Shown here one piece after another: positions 1 to 8,942 of a stretch of 64,000 bases of DNA. This stretch comes from Alcanivorax sediminis (GTDB taxonomy: Bacteria; Pseudomonadota; Gammaproteobacteria; Pseudomonadales; Alcanivoracaceae). How positions within the stretch are numbered: position 1 is the stretch's first letter; each line of letters begins with the position of its first letter. The notes beneath the pieces were generated by a model. It made no database searches. It saw only the letters and a list, made by a program, of their open reading frames with translations, and was not told where the DNA came from. The DNA lies in NCBI RefSeq assembly GCF_009601165.1, contig NZ_WIRE01000001.1:2170001-2234000 (forward strand), in the 5' to 3' direction. A program made the translations under genes and the position numbers.

Positions 1-48
1 TCGGTACGGATGTTTTTGGTTTTCCGTGCAAAGACACGAGGTAAAAGT

Positions 49-1113
49 ATGGGGGGAGATTTCGCCTCGAAGAGGTTGGTGGTTTTAATGGCTGGGGTGT
101 TTTTCGTGGGCACTGCCGAATCGCAATCTTACTCTTCTTCACCTGAAAAGAGCTTCTACGTGGGGTACAGAGCCGGCATATCTTTTCTCAATATCGAACT
201 GGATGATGCTGAATATCAGTCCAAGAAAAACTCTGAATTCTCTCAAGGTCTTTTAGCAGGGTATCAGTTTTCTTCGCCTTGGGCTGCAGAGTTCTTTTGG
301 CACGATCTGGGTGATGCCGAGGTAGTGGGTTTGCCTGATCGTGGTACACGCGGAATGGTAGAGCTGGAAACCTATGGCCTTGGTACGACTTACTCCATTG
401 GTTATCGACCAAACCTGGATTTTGGTTTGAGTGCTGGACTAGCAGAAACCAGTTACAGCTATCGATACTATGTAGATATGGACGACGAAAACGAGCAAGA
501 CGTCTATCTCGGTGCATCGATGCACTGGCTTCCTTACAAAACATTGCATGTTCGAGCGAACTACACCTTCATTAATAACGATATTCAATTTATGACACTG
601 GGAATTGTTAAGTATTTTCAGTTTGGTAATGAGCCGACACATCCCAACGACGAGTCAGATCCCGTTGTCCCTCTATCCGATAATCACCAGTGCGAAGATT
701 TTGAAATCTATTTTGATGGCATTCAGTTTGCTAAGGCTTCTGTCGCGTTGAATGAAGAGTCAAGGGAGAGGCTGGAGGACCTGGCCAGTCAGCTCAAAGA
801 GTTACCTGATGATATTCACGTCGAGATACGAGCGCAGGCCGACCGGGATGGATCGGAAACCTACAACTATTCACTTTCGATAGTAAGAGCTCGTGCCGTT
901 CGTGATTATCTCGCCAAACAAGGATTTTCGTTAAGCAGAATCACTGCAGACGGATATGGAGAATGGGGGCTGACATCCTACTACGACCCGGTAGACACCG
1001 AAAGTGAGCTCAGGAGAGCAGATATCGTTCTGGTTGGCCTGGAGCGCTATTTGAACAACCCGCAGGCGTGCGGCGATCTTGTTAGGCGCTACTCAAAAAG
1101 CCATCCGGGCTAA
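49..1113 (+). CDS. OmpA-family outer membrane protein
   Basis: This is a probable envelope protein of about 354 aa. A hydrophobic signal segment (LVVLMAGVFFVGTAES) is followed by an outer-membrane beta-barrel-like half with alternating aromatic strands (about residues 35-195). A C-terminal OmpA/MotB-type peptidoglycan-binding domain follows (about residues 220-345, with FDGIQFAKAS, VEIRAQADRDGS and SLSIVRARAVRDYL). The OmpA domain normally ties the outer membrane to peptidoglycan. The ATG at 49 is preferred over the upstream ATG at 10 because GAGGT lies at 38-42. The window begins just upstream, so earlier operon members cannot be excluded. The next gene starts 88 bp downstream on the same strand. 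The barrel subfamily is not recognised. Confidence 0.85.
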   Translation: MGGDFASKRLVVLMAGVFFVGTAESQSYSSSPEKSFYVGYRAGISFLNIELDDAEYQSKKNSEFSQGLLAGYQFSSPWAAEFFWHDLGDAEVVGLPDRGTRGMVELETYGLGTTYSIGYRPNLDFGLSAGLAETSYSYRYYVDMDDENEQDVYLGASMHWLPYKTLHVRANYTFINNDIQFMTLGIVKYFQFGNEPTHPNDESDPVVPLSDNHQCEDFEIYFDGIQFAKASVALNEESRERLEDLASQLKELPDDIHVEIRAQADRDGSETYNYSLSIVRARAVRDYLAKQGFSLSRITADGYGEWGLTSYYDPVDTESELRRADIVLVGLERYLNNPQACGDLVRRYSKSHPG

Positions 1114-1201
1114 ACACATTAATGACAAAAGCGAACCTGGTCTCAAGCGTCAGCGTTGCTGCTTGAAATCTGGCACCTGAGTGTGAAATGAGGCAATTAT
1201 C

Positions 1202-4200
1202 ATGTTTTCGGCGATTCGATTGTCAGTAGTTTTTTTATTAGTGATGGCGTTCCTTGCAGGTTGCGGGGGTGATGATGTCAATGTCGCCCCACCTCCTGAA
1301 GAACCTAAGGTCTCTCCTGTTGTAACCGGTGCGATCTCAACTAGCAACGTCAGTGTCAAGATCAGTTTCAGCAAAGCAATGTCGAACAGTGCAATTGATA
1401 TAAACAATTATTCAATTGTTCAAGAAACAGTTAATGGTGAAGTGGGCTATTTGAAGATTACTGGCGCTACGTTCGTTGGTTCTGATAGGTCGTCGGTAAT
1501 AGTAAGCACCCTGTCTCAAAATGAAGTGACTTATCGAGTAGTTGTCGTGGATGTAACAGATCGCCAAGGATTGGCTCTACAGGTAGAGCCAATCAATGGG
1601 CAAGGATTTGTTTCCGCCAATACAGCTGTTTTCGCTGGTTCGCCCCCAGGAATTGGTGAGGTGACTGATTCTGATGGTGATGGGCTGGCAGATAATGATG
1701 AGCAACTTGGTTGGTTGGTGAGGGTAAAAAATACAAGTGGTGAGTTTGATATCCGAGAGGTGAGTAGTGATCCATTCAACCCGGACACTGATGGAGATGG
1801 CCTGAGTGATCTTGTAGAACGAAATCTACTGACTGATCCAAGAAGATTTGATTCGGATTCAGATGGGTTGTCGGATGCGCATGAGTTTAACGGTGTCTTT
1901 AGTAGCCCCACTAGCCAGGATAGCGACCAGGATGGCTTGTCTGATGGAGCAGAAGTGACATTCTTTAAAACTTCTCCACTGCTGTCAGATACCGATGGAG
2001 ATCAAATTGGGGACGAGGATGAAGTGATTCTCGCAAACCGAAATCCGAGATTGTCCGACCTTCCGCAGCCTAGATTCAGGGTAGAGAGTATTGGGTTAGA
2101 GCTTGACGTCAGATTTTCGGAAACGGACTCACAAGGCAGCGTCACATCAACACAAGAAACGTTCTCCAGTACTCTTTCACAAAGTAATTCAAGAACTAAC
2201 ACACGTACTTCCGAGATAGGTGACAAAGTTTCTGCAGGCATATCTGCTAAAACCGGGTTTGACGCTACAGTTGGCATTGGTGTGGGAATTGGGACCAAAT
2301 TTTCCACCGAATTCCAGCTGACTGCTGGCTATGAGCATAGTTGGTCGTCTTCCTGGTCAGATGAAACTGCGAAATCTACTCAACAAGAATATAACAAGTC
2401 ACTAACCTCCTCACGTGAAGTGACTGAAAATACCTCACTGACAAGGTCTGTCGAAGCAGCAAGGATTAGTACCCTTGTTTATCTTTCATCTGTTTCTGAT
2501 GTGGCCTTCACTTTGAGAGATATTGAAGTGTCTGCGTTGGTAGATGATCCAAATGATCCCGGCACTTATGTGCCTGTGGCAACGCTGGTTCCAGCTTCAT
2601 CTAATAGCGAATATAACCTCGGACCCTTAAGAGGAGAAATTGGTCCTATCATTTTCACCGCAAAGGATATATTTCCAGGCCAAGTTGAGAGGTTGATGCG
2701 AGATCCGAGCGGGGTTGTTTTCAAAATATCAAATTATAATGTCGAAGATGAGAATGGACGGAACTTTGCGTATAGCTCTCAAGATGTCACCGATAGAACG
2801 ACTACCATAACGTTCGACTATGGAGGGGTGGACCCTGTCGAATCCTACAGAATTGCAAGCAGTTTTGGTCAGCCGATTAGTGTGGTTGCCCCGAAAATTG
2901 CATTGAACAAGGGGATAAGCGAGGAAGAGGTTCGTTACGCATATGGCATCAAGGATGGCGACAATGTAAGTCCTATATCCTTTGACCTTGATGGAAAGAA
3001 CATAGGAGTTCAATTTCATACCATCATGCAAGATGTCATCGGTCTGACGCGCTACGAGGCGGCTAATGATGCGCCTGAATCGGAGTGGTTCAATAGCTAC
3101 GCCACTGAGATTATTCCTGGTAGTGGTGGCGTGGAAAGAATAACGCGCATTCGAAATTTCAAGAATGATCCAAGCCTTTATAAAAGCTGGATGGTTCTAA
3201 CAAAGAGCGGTCTTATCCTTAATGGAGGTCTTTCGTTTGGTGATGGCCAAAGCGTTAAGGTCAACGACCAGGAGTTGTCTCCAAGCACAGGTGTGCTTTT
3301 TGGCCTTGTGAAAGATGAGGATCTTGATGAAATACCTGCTCGACTTGAATCCCTACATGCATGTGATGATGCTTCAAAAGATAGTGATGGAGACTCACTG
3401 CCAGACTATTTTGAAGTGTTTGGCACGAAAGAGGTTAATGGGATCAGTGAGCCTTCCTATGTCTTTATTGATGAAGATGAAGATGAGAGTGAGACGGTCT
3501 TTAATCGATGGATTATCAACCTAGAGGAAGGGCCATCATACGAAGCATTTTCAAGCTGTAACACCTCAGACACAGATAATGATGGCATAGAGGATCACCT
3601 TGAGTACGGAACAGCCAATCAATATGTTACTGATCCATCAAGTCAGGATACCGACAATGACGGTATCGGCGATTTTGAAGAAATTTCAGGTTTTGTAAGT
3701 TTCTTGCGCGATACTGAAGGTCTTCTGGATGATAATCCAGATGATATATCTACATGCCGTGATGCGCAGGATAGTGAAATTATTGCTGCCGGTTTTTCGC
3801 TAAGTGATTTCCCAGAAAAAAGAGCCGTATTCTGCTTCACTAATCCACTTGACAGAGATACGGATGGCGACGGTGTGCCTGATGGTACCGAGTTACCAAT
3901 TTACGCAAACCCCAATGTGAAAGATATTGACGACATAGGTGACTTTGACGGGGACGGGCTTTTGGGTTTTGAAGAAAACAATGGCTGGATTGTGACCGCC
4001 AGAGTAGCTGCAGATAACTTTGAGTCTGTCTGTGACCCTTCTCTTCCTGATTCACAAGGATGCCAAAAGTTTGGTCAATTACCGACTTCTGAGCCCACGG
4101 TCGTAGATACAGATGGCGACGGCCTTAACGACTTCGAGGAGTTCTCTATTCTGACTCATCCCAGGCTGGCCGATACTGACAAAGATGGGCGGCCTGACCA

Positions 4201-5032
4201 ACAAGAGACTGAAGTGGATCCTGTTACTAATCCTCTCGACTGGGATAGCGATAATGATGTTTTCTCTGATAATGAAGAGATTCTTGGCTGGCTTGTTACT
4301 GTTGTAGGTAGCGAACCATACAGAGTTTCATCTGATCCCAATTTCGATGACGTCGACAATGATCAATTGTCAGATGGCTTTGAAAAAGGTTTGGGGACTG
4401 ATCCGAATAAATTCAACACAGACGAGGATCAGTATGTCTTCTCAGATAAAGAAGAGCAGATCCTCGGGTTGAACCCCTTGGAAACCAATGATGTTTGTGT
4501 CGGTGTCACATTTACACTTGAAACCACTTTGTCAGGTGCAAATAATGATGTGAATGACGTGACTGTCGATCTGAATATAAAACCCACTGATGCGGCGATT
4601 AGCTCAGAATTCCTTTACTCTCAGAATAAGAGCGCGGGTCGATCAGGTGTTCAGAAGTATGGACCTGTGTTTACCATTCTCAAACCAGGACAGGAGTTTG
4701 TTGTTCAAGCCCAGACTGCTGTTGCACATCTGGAAACCGGACCAACAAGTCCGGCGAAATCTGGTAATAAAACATCTTCACCCTATTCGTTTAGTTTATT
4801 TAGCTCGCCTGATGGGCTCAACGAGTCGGACTCTACAACGTTTACTAATTTTGTGAGTGAAATTGATGGAATATCAATGACAGTAGTCTGGGATGTCGAT
4901 GTCCTGACTGCAGCTAATGCAGATGACGGTAGTATTACTCCAAACAACCGTCGACAATGTCAGCCTGGCAAGACCGTAGTCGTTAACGACGATGGCGCAG
5001 TTACGGACGAAGACAGGCCTGTGGCTAACTAG
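1202..5032 (+). CDS. TSP3-repeat lipoprotein with a protective-antigen-like pore-forming region
   Basis: This 1276-aa protein is probably an outer-membrane lipoprotein, with signal peptide and lipobox LAGC at residue 21. Residues 30-130 look like an Ig/SbsA-type (Big_5) domain. Acidic TSP3-type calcium repeats follow (D156-SDGDGLAD, then P194-DTDGDGLSD and further copies). Residues about 290-580 are Ser/Thr-rich alternating strands. They resemble domain 2 of anthrax protective antigen and clostridial binary-toxin B in order and wording: a DTDGDG calcium module, SRTNTRTSEI, an amphipathic hairpin, then AKDIF with Phe491 where PA has its phi-clamp. More TSP3 repeats occupy about 720-1100, and a beta-rich tail ends the protein. 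The PA receptor-binding domain is not visible. The gene is AT-rich relative to the rest of the window. The lipoprotein and TSP3 calls are secure. The pore-domain homology is inferred from remembered PA sequence and no search was run. Confidence 0.85.
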   Translation: MFSAIRLSVVFLLVMAFLAGCGGDDVNVAPPPEEPKVSPVVTGAISTSNVSVKISFSKAMSNSAIDINNYSIVQETVNGEVGYLKITGATFVGSDRSSVIVSTLSQNEVTYRVVVVDVTDRQGLALQVEPINGQGFVSANTAVFAGSPPGIGEVTDSDGDGLADNDEQLGWLVRVKNTSGEFDIREVSSDPFNPDTDGDGLSDLVERNLLTDPRRFDSDSDGLSDAHEFNGVFSSPTSQDSDQDGLSDGAEVTFFKTSPLLSDTDGDQIGDEDEVILANRNPRLSDLPQPRFRVESIGLELDVRFSETDSQGSVTSTQETFSSTLSQSNSRTNTRTSEIGDKVSAGISAKTGFDATVGIGVGIGTKFSTEFQLTAGYEHSWSSSWSDETAKSTQQEYNKSLTSSREVTENTSLTRSVEAARISTLVYLSSVSDVAFTLRDIEVSALVDDPNDPGTYVPVATLVPASSNSEYNLGPLRGEIGPIIFTAKDIFPGQVERLMRDPSGVVFKISNYNVEDENGRNFAYSSQDVTDRTTTITFDYGGVDPVESYRIASSFGQPISVVAPKIALNKGISEEEVRYAYGIKDGDNVSPISFDLDGKNIGVQFHTIMQDVIGLTRYEAANDAPESEWFNSYATEIIPGSGGVERITRIRNFKNDPSLYKSWMVLTKSGLILNGGLSFGDGQSVKVNDQELSPSTGVLFGLVKDEDLDEIPARLESLHACDDASKDSDGDSLPDYFEVFGTKEVNGISEPSYVFIDEDEDESETVFNRWIINLEEGPSYEAFSSCNTSDTDNDGIEDHLEYGTANQYVTDPSSQDTDNDGIGDFEEISGFVSFLRDTEGLLDDNPDDISTCRDAQDSEIIAAGFSLSDFPEKRAVFCFTNPLDRDTDGDGVPDGTELPIYANPNVKDIDDIGDFDGDGLLGFEENNGWIVTARVAADNFESVCDPSLPDSQGCQKFGQLPTSEPTVVDTDGDGLNDFEEFSILTHPRLADTDKDGRPDQQETEVDPVTNPLDWDSDNDVFSDNEEILGWLVTVVGSEPYRVSSDPNFDDVDNDQLSDGFEKGLGTDPNKFNTDEDQYVFSDKEEQILGLNPLETNDVCVGVTFTLETTLSGANNDVNDVTVDLNIKPTDAAISSEFLYSQNKSAGRSGVQKYGPVFTILKPGQEFVVQAQTAVAHLETGPTSPAKSGNKTSSPYSFSLFSSPDGLNESDSTTFTNFVSEIDGISMTVVWDVDVLTAANADDGSITPNNRRQCQPGKTVVVNDDGAVTDEDRPVAN

Positions 5033-5374
5033 GCTCTATTCAGTAATAGAAATTGTTCGACAAAAATGGGTTTATGTATTGGATGAATAAACACTTCCCA
5101 AACCCCCCTTGAGGTTTGCATTGCAATCCTTTCAGGAGTGGCGATATTGGTATGATGTCGTCACTCCATATTTGGGGCGCCAAGGTATTGTTGGCAAATT
5201 CTGTCAAAGCCTGCTTGTAGCTATCGCTGCTCGAAGGTCTCTATAGTAATTTTTTCTTTAAAGGGTATAAGGTATACATAATCCATACATGTATTTTGCC
5301 TGTATCTATTTTTTAATGTGAAAATACAATCCACCTGCCCCCATATTCAAGAGTCGAGGAGGGTGTCGATGCCG
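5033..5374. other. AT-rich intergenic region between converging genes
   Basis: This is a 342-bp spacer between the large lipoprotein gene (+) and the beta-propeller gene (-). It holds a long-spaced GGAGTG/CACTCC inverted pair near 5135-5167 but no convincing terminator with a T-run. No supported gene is seen. Confidence 0.4.
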
Positions 5375-6640
5375 TCAGCCAGCCACCACCTGCGCCACCA
5401 GCTCCCCTGAAAAGACCAGCCCCTGAGTGCCATCATGGTGAACGGAGAACACAGCCTGGCCATTGGAGTAGATGATGGTGCCATCATCGAATACGTCGAA
5501 ATCACACACATGATTGGCCAATACCTGCACATCGCCATAGCGGGTCTTGGCGACCAGTTCCCAATTGGCAGGCACCAGTGAGGGGATGCCATGTACCTTG
5601 CCGCCTTCGCGTAATGCTTTCTCTGCATCCACCCGCTTTCCCTGCAGCAGTATCTCTTTCACATCGGCTTGCTGCGCCGGATTGTCTGCGCTGGTCAGCG
5701 GTTTGCGGCTGTACATCAGCGAGAAGAAATTCAGGTAATGGAACAGGGCCCGCAACAGGCGGAAGGGCAGTAGCACGGTATCCAGTGCCGAATCGGAATA
5801 GCCATAGCTGGGTTGTTCGAACGGCCGGCGGATGAACAGCAGGTCGCCATTGGGGGCGACACGAGGCTTCAGATAATCTGTGTCCCGGTCTTCCAGAATA
5901 GGCGTCACGCTCCGTGATGCCATATCCAGCATCTGAATGCTGGCATTACCATGGGCCACAATGTAGCCGTCCTGGTTACGTGCCAACCCGATAGACTGGA
6001 ACAGTAACGCATTGGGATCATCCGGTACCCATGCGGGGTTGGAATCCAGGGTGTCTCCGCCGGTGACTTCCCGGTAGTTGTCGCCATCGCTGTCCAGCAG
6101 GGCGATGTTGGTCGTGGCGTTAGGCTGAGTGGATGACACAGCAATCTTTTCGCCATCCGGAGAGAGGGTGATATCAGCCAGATCAAGCCGCTGCTTGAGG
6201 ATCAGCCGCAGCTCCTTGCCGGACGCCTGCTCCAGCCTGAACAGTCCGCCCACCGTATCATCCTTCAGGAAGTAGAGCAGATCTCCATTGTGATCGAAGG
6301 CCAGCGAACTGCTGAGGAACGGCTTCTCCTTGGCGGGATCAAAGTTCCGCATGCCACCACCGGCGCGGACACCAAACGTGGTTCCTTCCTTCCAGCCATG
6401 CCGCGATGCCGCCTTCTCCTGTCGCCGAATAGCGTCCTCAACAAAAGGGCTGTGCAACTGCTGCACGGTACCGTTGGCGTCCCGGCGGAACATCAGGCCG
6501 TTGGAAAGGTAGGCAAAGGAACGGTTCAGCGGTCGCTGAACAAAACGTGCCGTCGAAGACGGGCGTGTGGAAGAGGGAGATTGCATCAGGAAGAGAGTGA
6601 CCACCGCCGCGACGAGGATGATCCCAATTAACAAATGCAT
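5375..6640 (-). CDS. Membrane-anchored TolB/WD40-like beta-propeller protein
   Basis: This 421-aa protein has an uncleaved-looking N-terminal hydrophobic anchor (LLIGIILVAAVVTLFLM), so most of it should lie in the periplasm. The rest has repeated beta-propeller blades of the PD40/TolB type, for example ITLSPDGEKIAVSS and PRVAPNGDLLFIRRP, with SDGDN, NPAW and FDDGTIIYSNG turns. Such propellers usually bind proteins or ligands rather than catalyse reactions. The specific role is unknown. The ATG at 6640 follows AAAGGA with good spacing. Its neighbour, the lipase, is on the same strand but separated by a terminator, so the two are probably not co-transcribed. Confidence 0.75.
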   Translation of the reverse strand: MHLLIGIILVAAVVTLFLMQSPSSTRPSSTARFVQRPLNRSFAYLSNGLMFRRDANGTVQQLHSPFVEDAIRRQEKAASRHGWKEGTTFGVRAGGGMRNFDPAKEKPFLSSSLAFDHNGDLLYFLKDDTVGGLFRLEQASGKELRLILKQRLDLADITLSPDGEKIAVSSTQPNATTNIALLDSDGDNYREVTGGDTLDSNPAWVPDDPNALLFQSIGLARNQDGYIVAHGNASIQMLDMASRSVTPILEDRDTDYLKPRVAPNGDLLFIRRPFEQPSYGYSDSALDTVLLPFRLLRALFHYLNFFSLMYSRKPLTSADNPAQQADVKEILLQGKRVDAEKALREGGKVHGIPSLVPANWELVAKTRYGDVQVLANHVCDFDVFDDGTIIYSNGQAVFSVHHDGTQGLVFSGELVAQVVAG

Positions 6641-6978
6641 GGTGCGTCCTTTCTGTTGTCATTGTTCGAATAGCAGGGGAAGGCGTTAACTATGCCTTAA
6701 AATGAATAGGCTGACGACGGCCCTGAATCGTGGCCCATTCAGCGATATCACAAGGGTGTCTTTTATCGATGAGGGATGGTCTTTGATGGCCGTGACAGAG
6801 GTACATCCGCTTCCGGGGTTTGAGTAGTGTGGTACGGTGGCGGCCCCTGTGCACCCACACAGGGCTGATCAGACAACAGGATAATCAGCCGTTTCGCGCT
6901 TCGGTCCCGAAGCGCGTGTGGCGCAAAAAAGAGGGCACGCGTGGTGCCCTCAGCACTCTCCCTTGTGAAAAGGTATGT
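6641..6978. other. Intergenic region with the lipase terminator and propeller-gene promoter
   Basis: This 338-bp spacer contains the minus-strand lipase terminator at 6925-6951. The rest must carry the promoter of the propeller gene. No clear -35/-10 pair or additional gene is seen. Confidence 0.4.
6925..6951 (-). terminator. Rho-independent terminator of the lipase gene
   Basis: GAGGGCAC and GTGCCCTC form a stem at 6931-6951. On the minus strand it is followed by six T residues (6930-6925). It lies 28 bp past the lipase stop codon. Confidence 0.8.
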
Positions 6979-7947
6979 TTACAGGCCCCGGTTCTTCAGC
7001 CGGTTTGCGTGCTGGCGGAATACGGTGGCCGGATTGGTTTCGAAGGGACTGGTGAGGCCGGCAATCTGGTTGACCTCATCAAGGTGGTTCATCCAGTAAT
7101 CATCGCGGATCACCAGGCCAAGATGGCTGGAACAGCTGGAAACCAGGCCATCATTCTTTTCGCCGAGATAGAGCAGGGCCAGCAGGCCCATGCCCGCATC
7201 GCTGATGTCCAGGGCATTGGTCAGCGGTTTGGCGCCCGACCAGGAGTAATAGCGCACGCCATTGCTGGCCTGCTCCGGGGCTTCTCCGCAGGCGTCCTGG
7301 GGCAGCCCTTCCGGATGATGGCTGTTGAACTCCGCGCTGCCTTCGGTCGACAGGGAGTACATGGCCGCCAGTGAATCCTGCTCGTAACCGCCGCTGGAAA
7401 TCAGATCCAGAAAGCTGACGGCTGCATTCACAATTTCACCGATCACTTCGCCAGTAAGCGGCAGGGCCTGCTGCATGCCGAGCAGCACATCCGCCATGCG
7501 CGCGCCGGTGTGCGGTCCGGCCACGGCGGTGGCAGAGGCCACGTACTGGGGATACACCGACGCCACATAGCGCACGGTGGGGCCGCCGTGACTGTGGCCA
7601 ATCAGGTTCACTTTCTCGGCGCCGGTGGCGGCCAGAATCTCCTCCACCTGACGGGCCAGCTGCTCGCCACGCACCTCGGTGCTGTTGGCGGCGGCCACCT
7701 GGGTGACATAGACATCGGCCCCACTGCGTCGCAGCTCTTCGGGTATGCGATACCAGTAGTTGTAGCCGGCGATATCATCGAAGCCGAACAGCCCATGGCT
7801 GAGCACAATGGGGTAACGGGTTTGCGTGTAGGTATCCTTGTACAGCCAATCGAACCAGCCGGCCTGGGCCGGCAGACTAACGGAAAGGCTGAACAGGAAC
7901 AGGGTAAGACTGAGAGCCCGAATGGGTCCCCGTGTTGGCGTTGTCAT
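6979..7947 (-). CDS. lip: Secreted triacylglycerol lipase (Pseudomonas family I)
   Basis: This 322-aa extracellular lipase hydrolyses triacylglycerols. A signal peptide ends near PAQAG (residue 30). The oxyanion-side motif is LSHGLFGFDD (49-58). The nucleophile is Ser119 in GHSHGG. The acid is Asp266 in NDGLVSS and the base is His288 in MNHLDEV. Cys220 and Cys272 match the conserved disulfide of Pseudomonas family I.1/I.2 lipases. Such enzymes need a membrane-bound foldase, and one is encoded close by at 8943-9965, but on the opposite strand with a TetR gene between, instead of directly downstream. Palindromes upstream of the gene are candidate operators. The start ATG follows directly from the signal-peptide length. 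Confidence in family and catalysis is high. Confidence 0.95.
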   Translation of the reverse strand: MTTPTRGPIRALSLTLFLFSLSVSLPAQAGWFDWLYKDTYTQTRYPIVLSHGLFGFDDIAGYNYWYRIPEELRRSGADVYVTQVAAANSTEVRGEQLARQVEEILAATGAEKVNLIGHSHGGPTVRYVASVYPQYVASATAVAGPHTGARMADVLLGMQQALPLTGEVIGEIVNAAVSFLDLISSGGYEQDSLAAMYSLSTEGSAEFNSHHPEGLPQDACGEAPEQASNGVRYYSWSGAKPLTNALDISDAGMGLLALLYLGEKNDGLVSSCSSHLGLVIRDDYWMNHLDEVNQIAGLTSPFETNPATVFRQHANRLKNRGL

Positions 7948-8050
7948 AGCGTTGTACCTGGCTCGTTATTGTTATCGACGGTACTGCCGTTTCTACGTCG
8001 AGCCTCCCTGGTCAGGGGGTGGAGACACCTTACGGTACTTGCCATTAAAA

Positions 8051-8068
8051 ATTAACATTAGTGTTAAT
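8051..8068. promoter_or_regulatory. Putative TetR operator, lipase side
   Basis: ATTAACA-N4-TGTTAAT is a perfect 7+7 inverted repeat in the lipase/tetR intergenic region. The same core (TAACA-N4-TGTTA) recurs at 8190-8203. Binding by the adjacent TetR protein is inferred. Confidence 0.5.
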
Positions 8069-8189
8069 ATTAATTAGTTATAACGACTCTGGTGATACGT
8101 GTTAACTGGTAGCCTCAGAAAAAAGTACTGGCATCTACGCCGGGCAAGGCGGTTGGAGCCTGTCGTTCTGCGAGAAAAACACGGTAAAC

Positions 8190-8203
8190 TAACACTGCTG
8201 TTA
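8190..8203. promoter_or_regulatory. Putative TetR operator, tetR side
   Basis: TAACA-CTGC-TGTTA is a 5+5 inverted repeat whose centre lies about 23 bp before the tetR start codon. It shares its core with 8051-8068. The position fits autorepression. This is inferred. Confidence 0.5.
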
Positions 8204-8219
8204 ATCTTGGTGGGTAGTA

Positions 8220-8894
8220 ATGAGTGAAGTAACGGCACCACGCCGGGGGCGCCCTCCGGGCAAGACCGGAAAAGGGGAAGAAACGCGTGCGCGTATTTTA
8301 TTAGCCGCGCGCACGGTGTATGGCGAGCAGGGGACCAACGGCACAACCGTACAGCGGATTCTGAAGGCAGCCGGGGTATCACGGCCCACCTTCTACAAAT
8401 ACTTTGCCTCGGTGCCGGAAGTGATTGATGAAATCGTGCAGGCCTGCAATGCCGAAGTAGAAGGCCTTTTCCTGAAGGTGTTCGCCCAGCCGCAAAAGAC
8501 GTTTTACGATTATTTGCTCATCGCGCTGAGCGGCTACCTCAACTGGGGGCGGTCGCAGGGCCCGTTGATGACCACCCGCTTTCGTGAGCTCCACGATCTG
8601 TCGTCACCGGTATCCCGGCATCGGGATGTACACAATGAGCGCATCGTCACCATCCTTCACGAGGCCATGGTGAAGCATGGCCGCACTCCGGCTGATGTGC
8701 TGGCACTGACCACCCTGGTGCAGGGGATTGAGCATCTGGGTTACCAGTTCTGTACCGAGGCAGAGCACACAGACATGCCGCGCTATATCGCGATCATGGC
8801 GCGTTTGTGCGTGAGCATGATCGGCAATCGCGATGACTGGCAGGCCATGCTGGCATCGCCGTTCTTCAGCCGCCTGATGGCGTTGGAGGAATAA
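8220..8894 (+). CDS. TetR-family regulator between lipase and foldase
   Basis: This 224-aa regulator has a basic leader (PRRGRPPGK) and a TetR_N helix-turn-helix at about residues 22-70 (ILLAARTVYGEQG ... VSRPTFYKYF). The ligand-binding half is divergent. It sits between the divergent lipase gene and the co-directional foldase gene, 48 bp ahead of the latter. Two TAACA-N4-TGTTA palindromes in its upstream region are plausible binding sites. Control of lipase secretion in response to a fatty acyl ligand is a reasonable hypothesis but is not shown by the sequence. Confidence 0.85.
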   Translation: MSEVTAPRRGRPPGKTGKGEETRARILLAARTVYGEQGTNGTTVQRILKAAGVSRPTFYKYFASVPEVIDEIVQACNAEVEGLFLKVFAQPQKTFYDYLLIALSGYLNWGRSQGPLMTTRFRELHDLSSPVSRHRDVHNERIVTILHEAMVKHGRTPADVLALTTLVQGIEHLGYQFCTEAEHTDMPRYIAIMARLCVSMIGNRDDWQAMLASPFFSRLMALEE

Positions 8895-8942
8895 CGAACA
8901 CAGCATCTTGATGCCAGGACATGACATAAAAAGGAGAACATC

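Noticed and set aside
6820..7374. 184-codon plus-strand frame overlapping the lipase
   Set aside because: It runs antisense through the lipase catalytic domain and its terminator.
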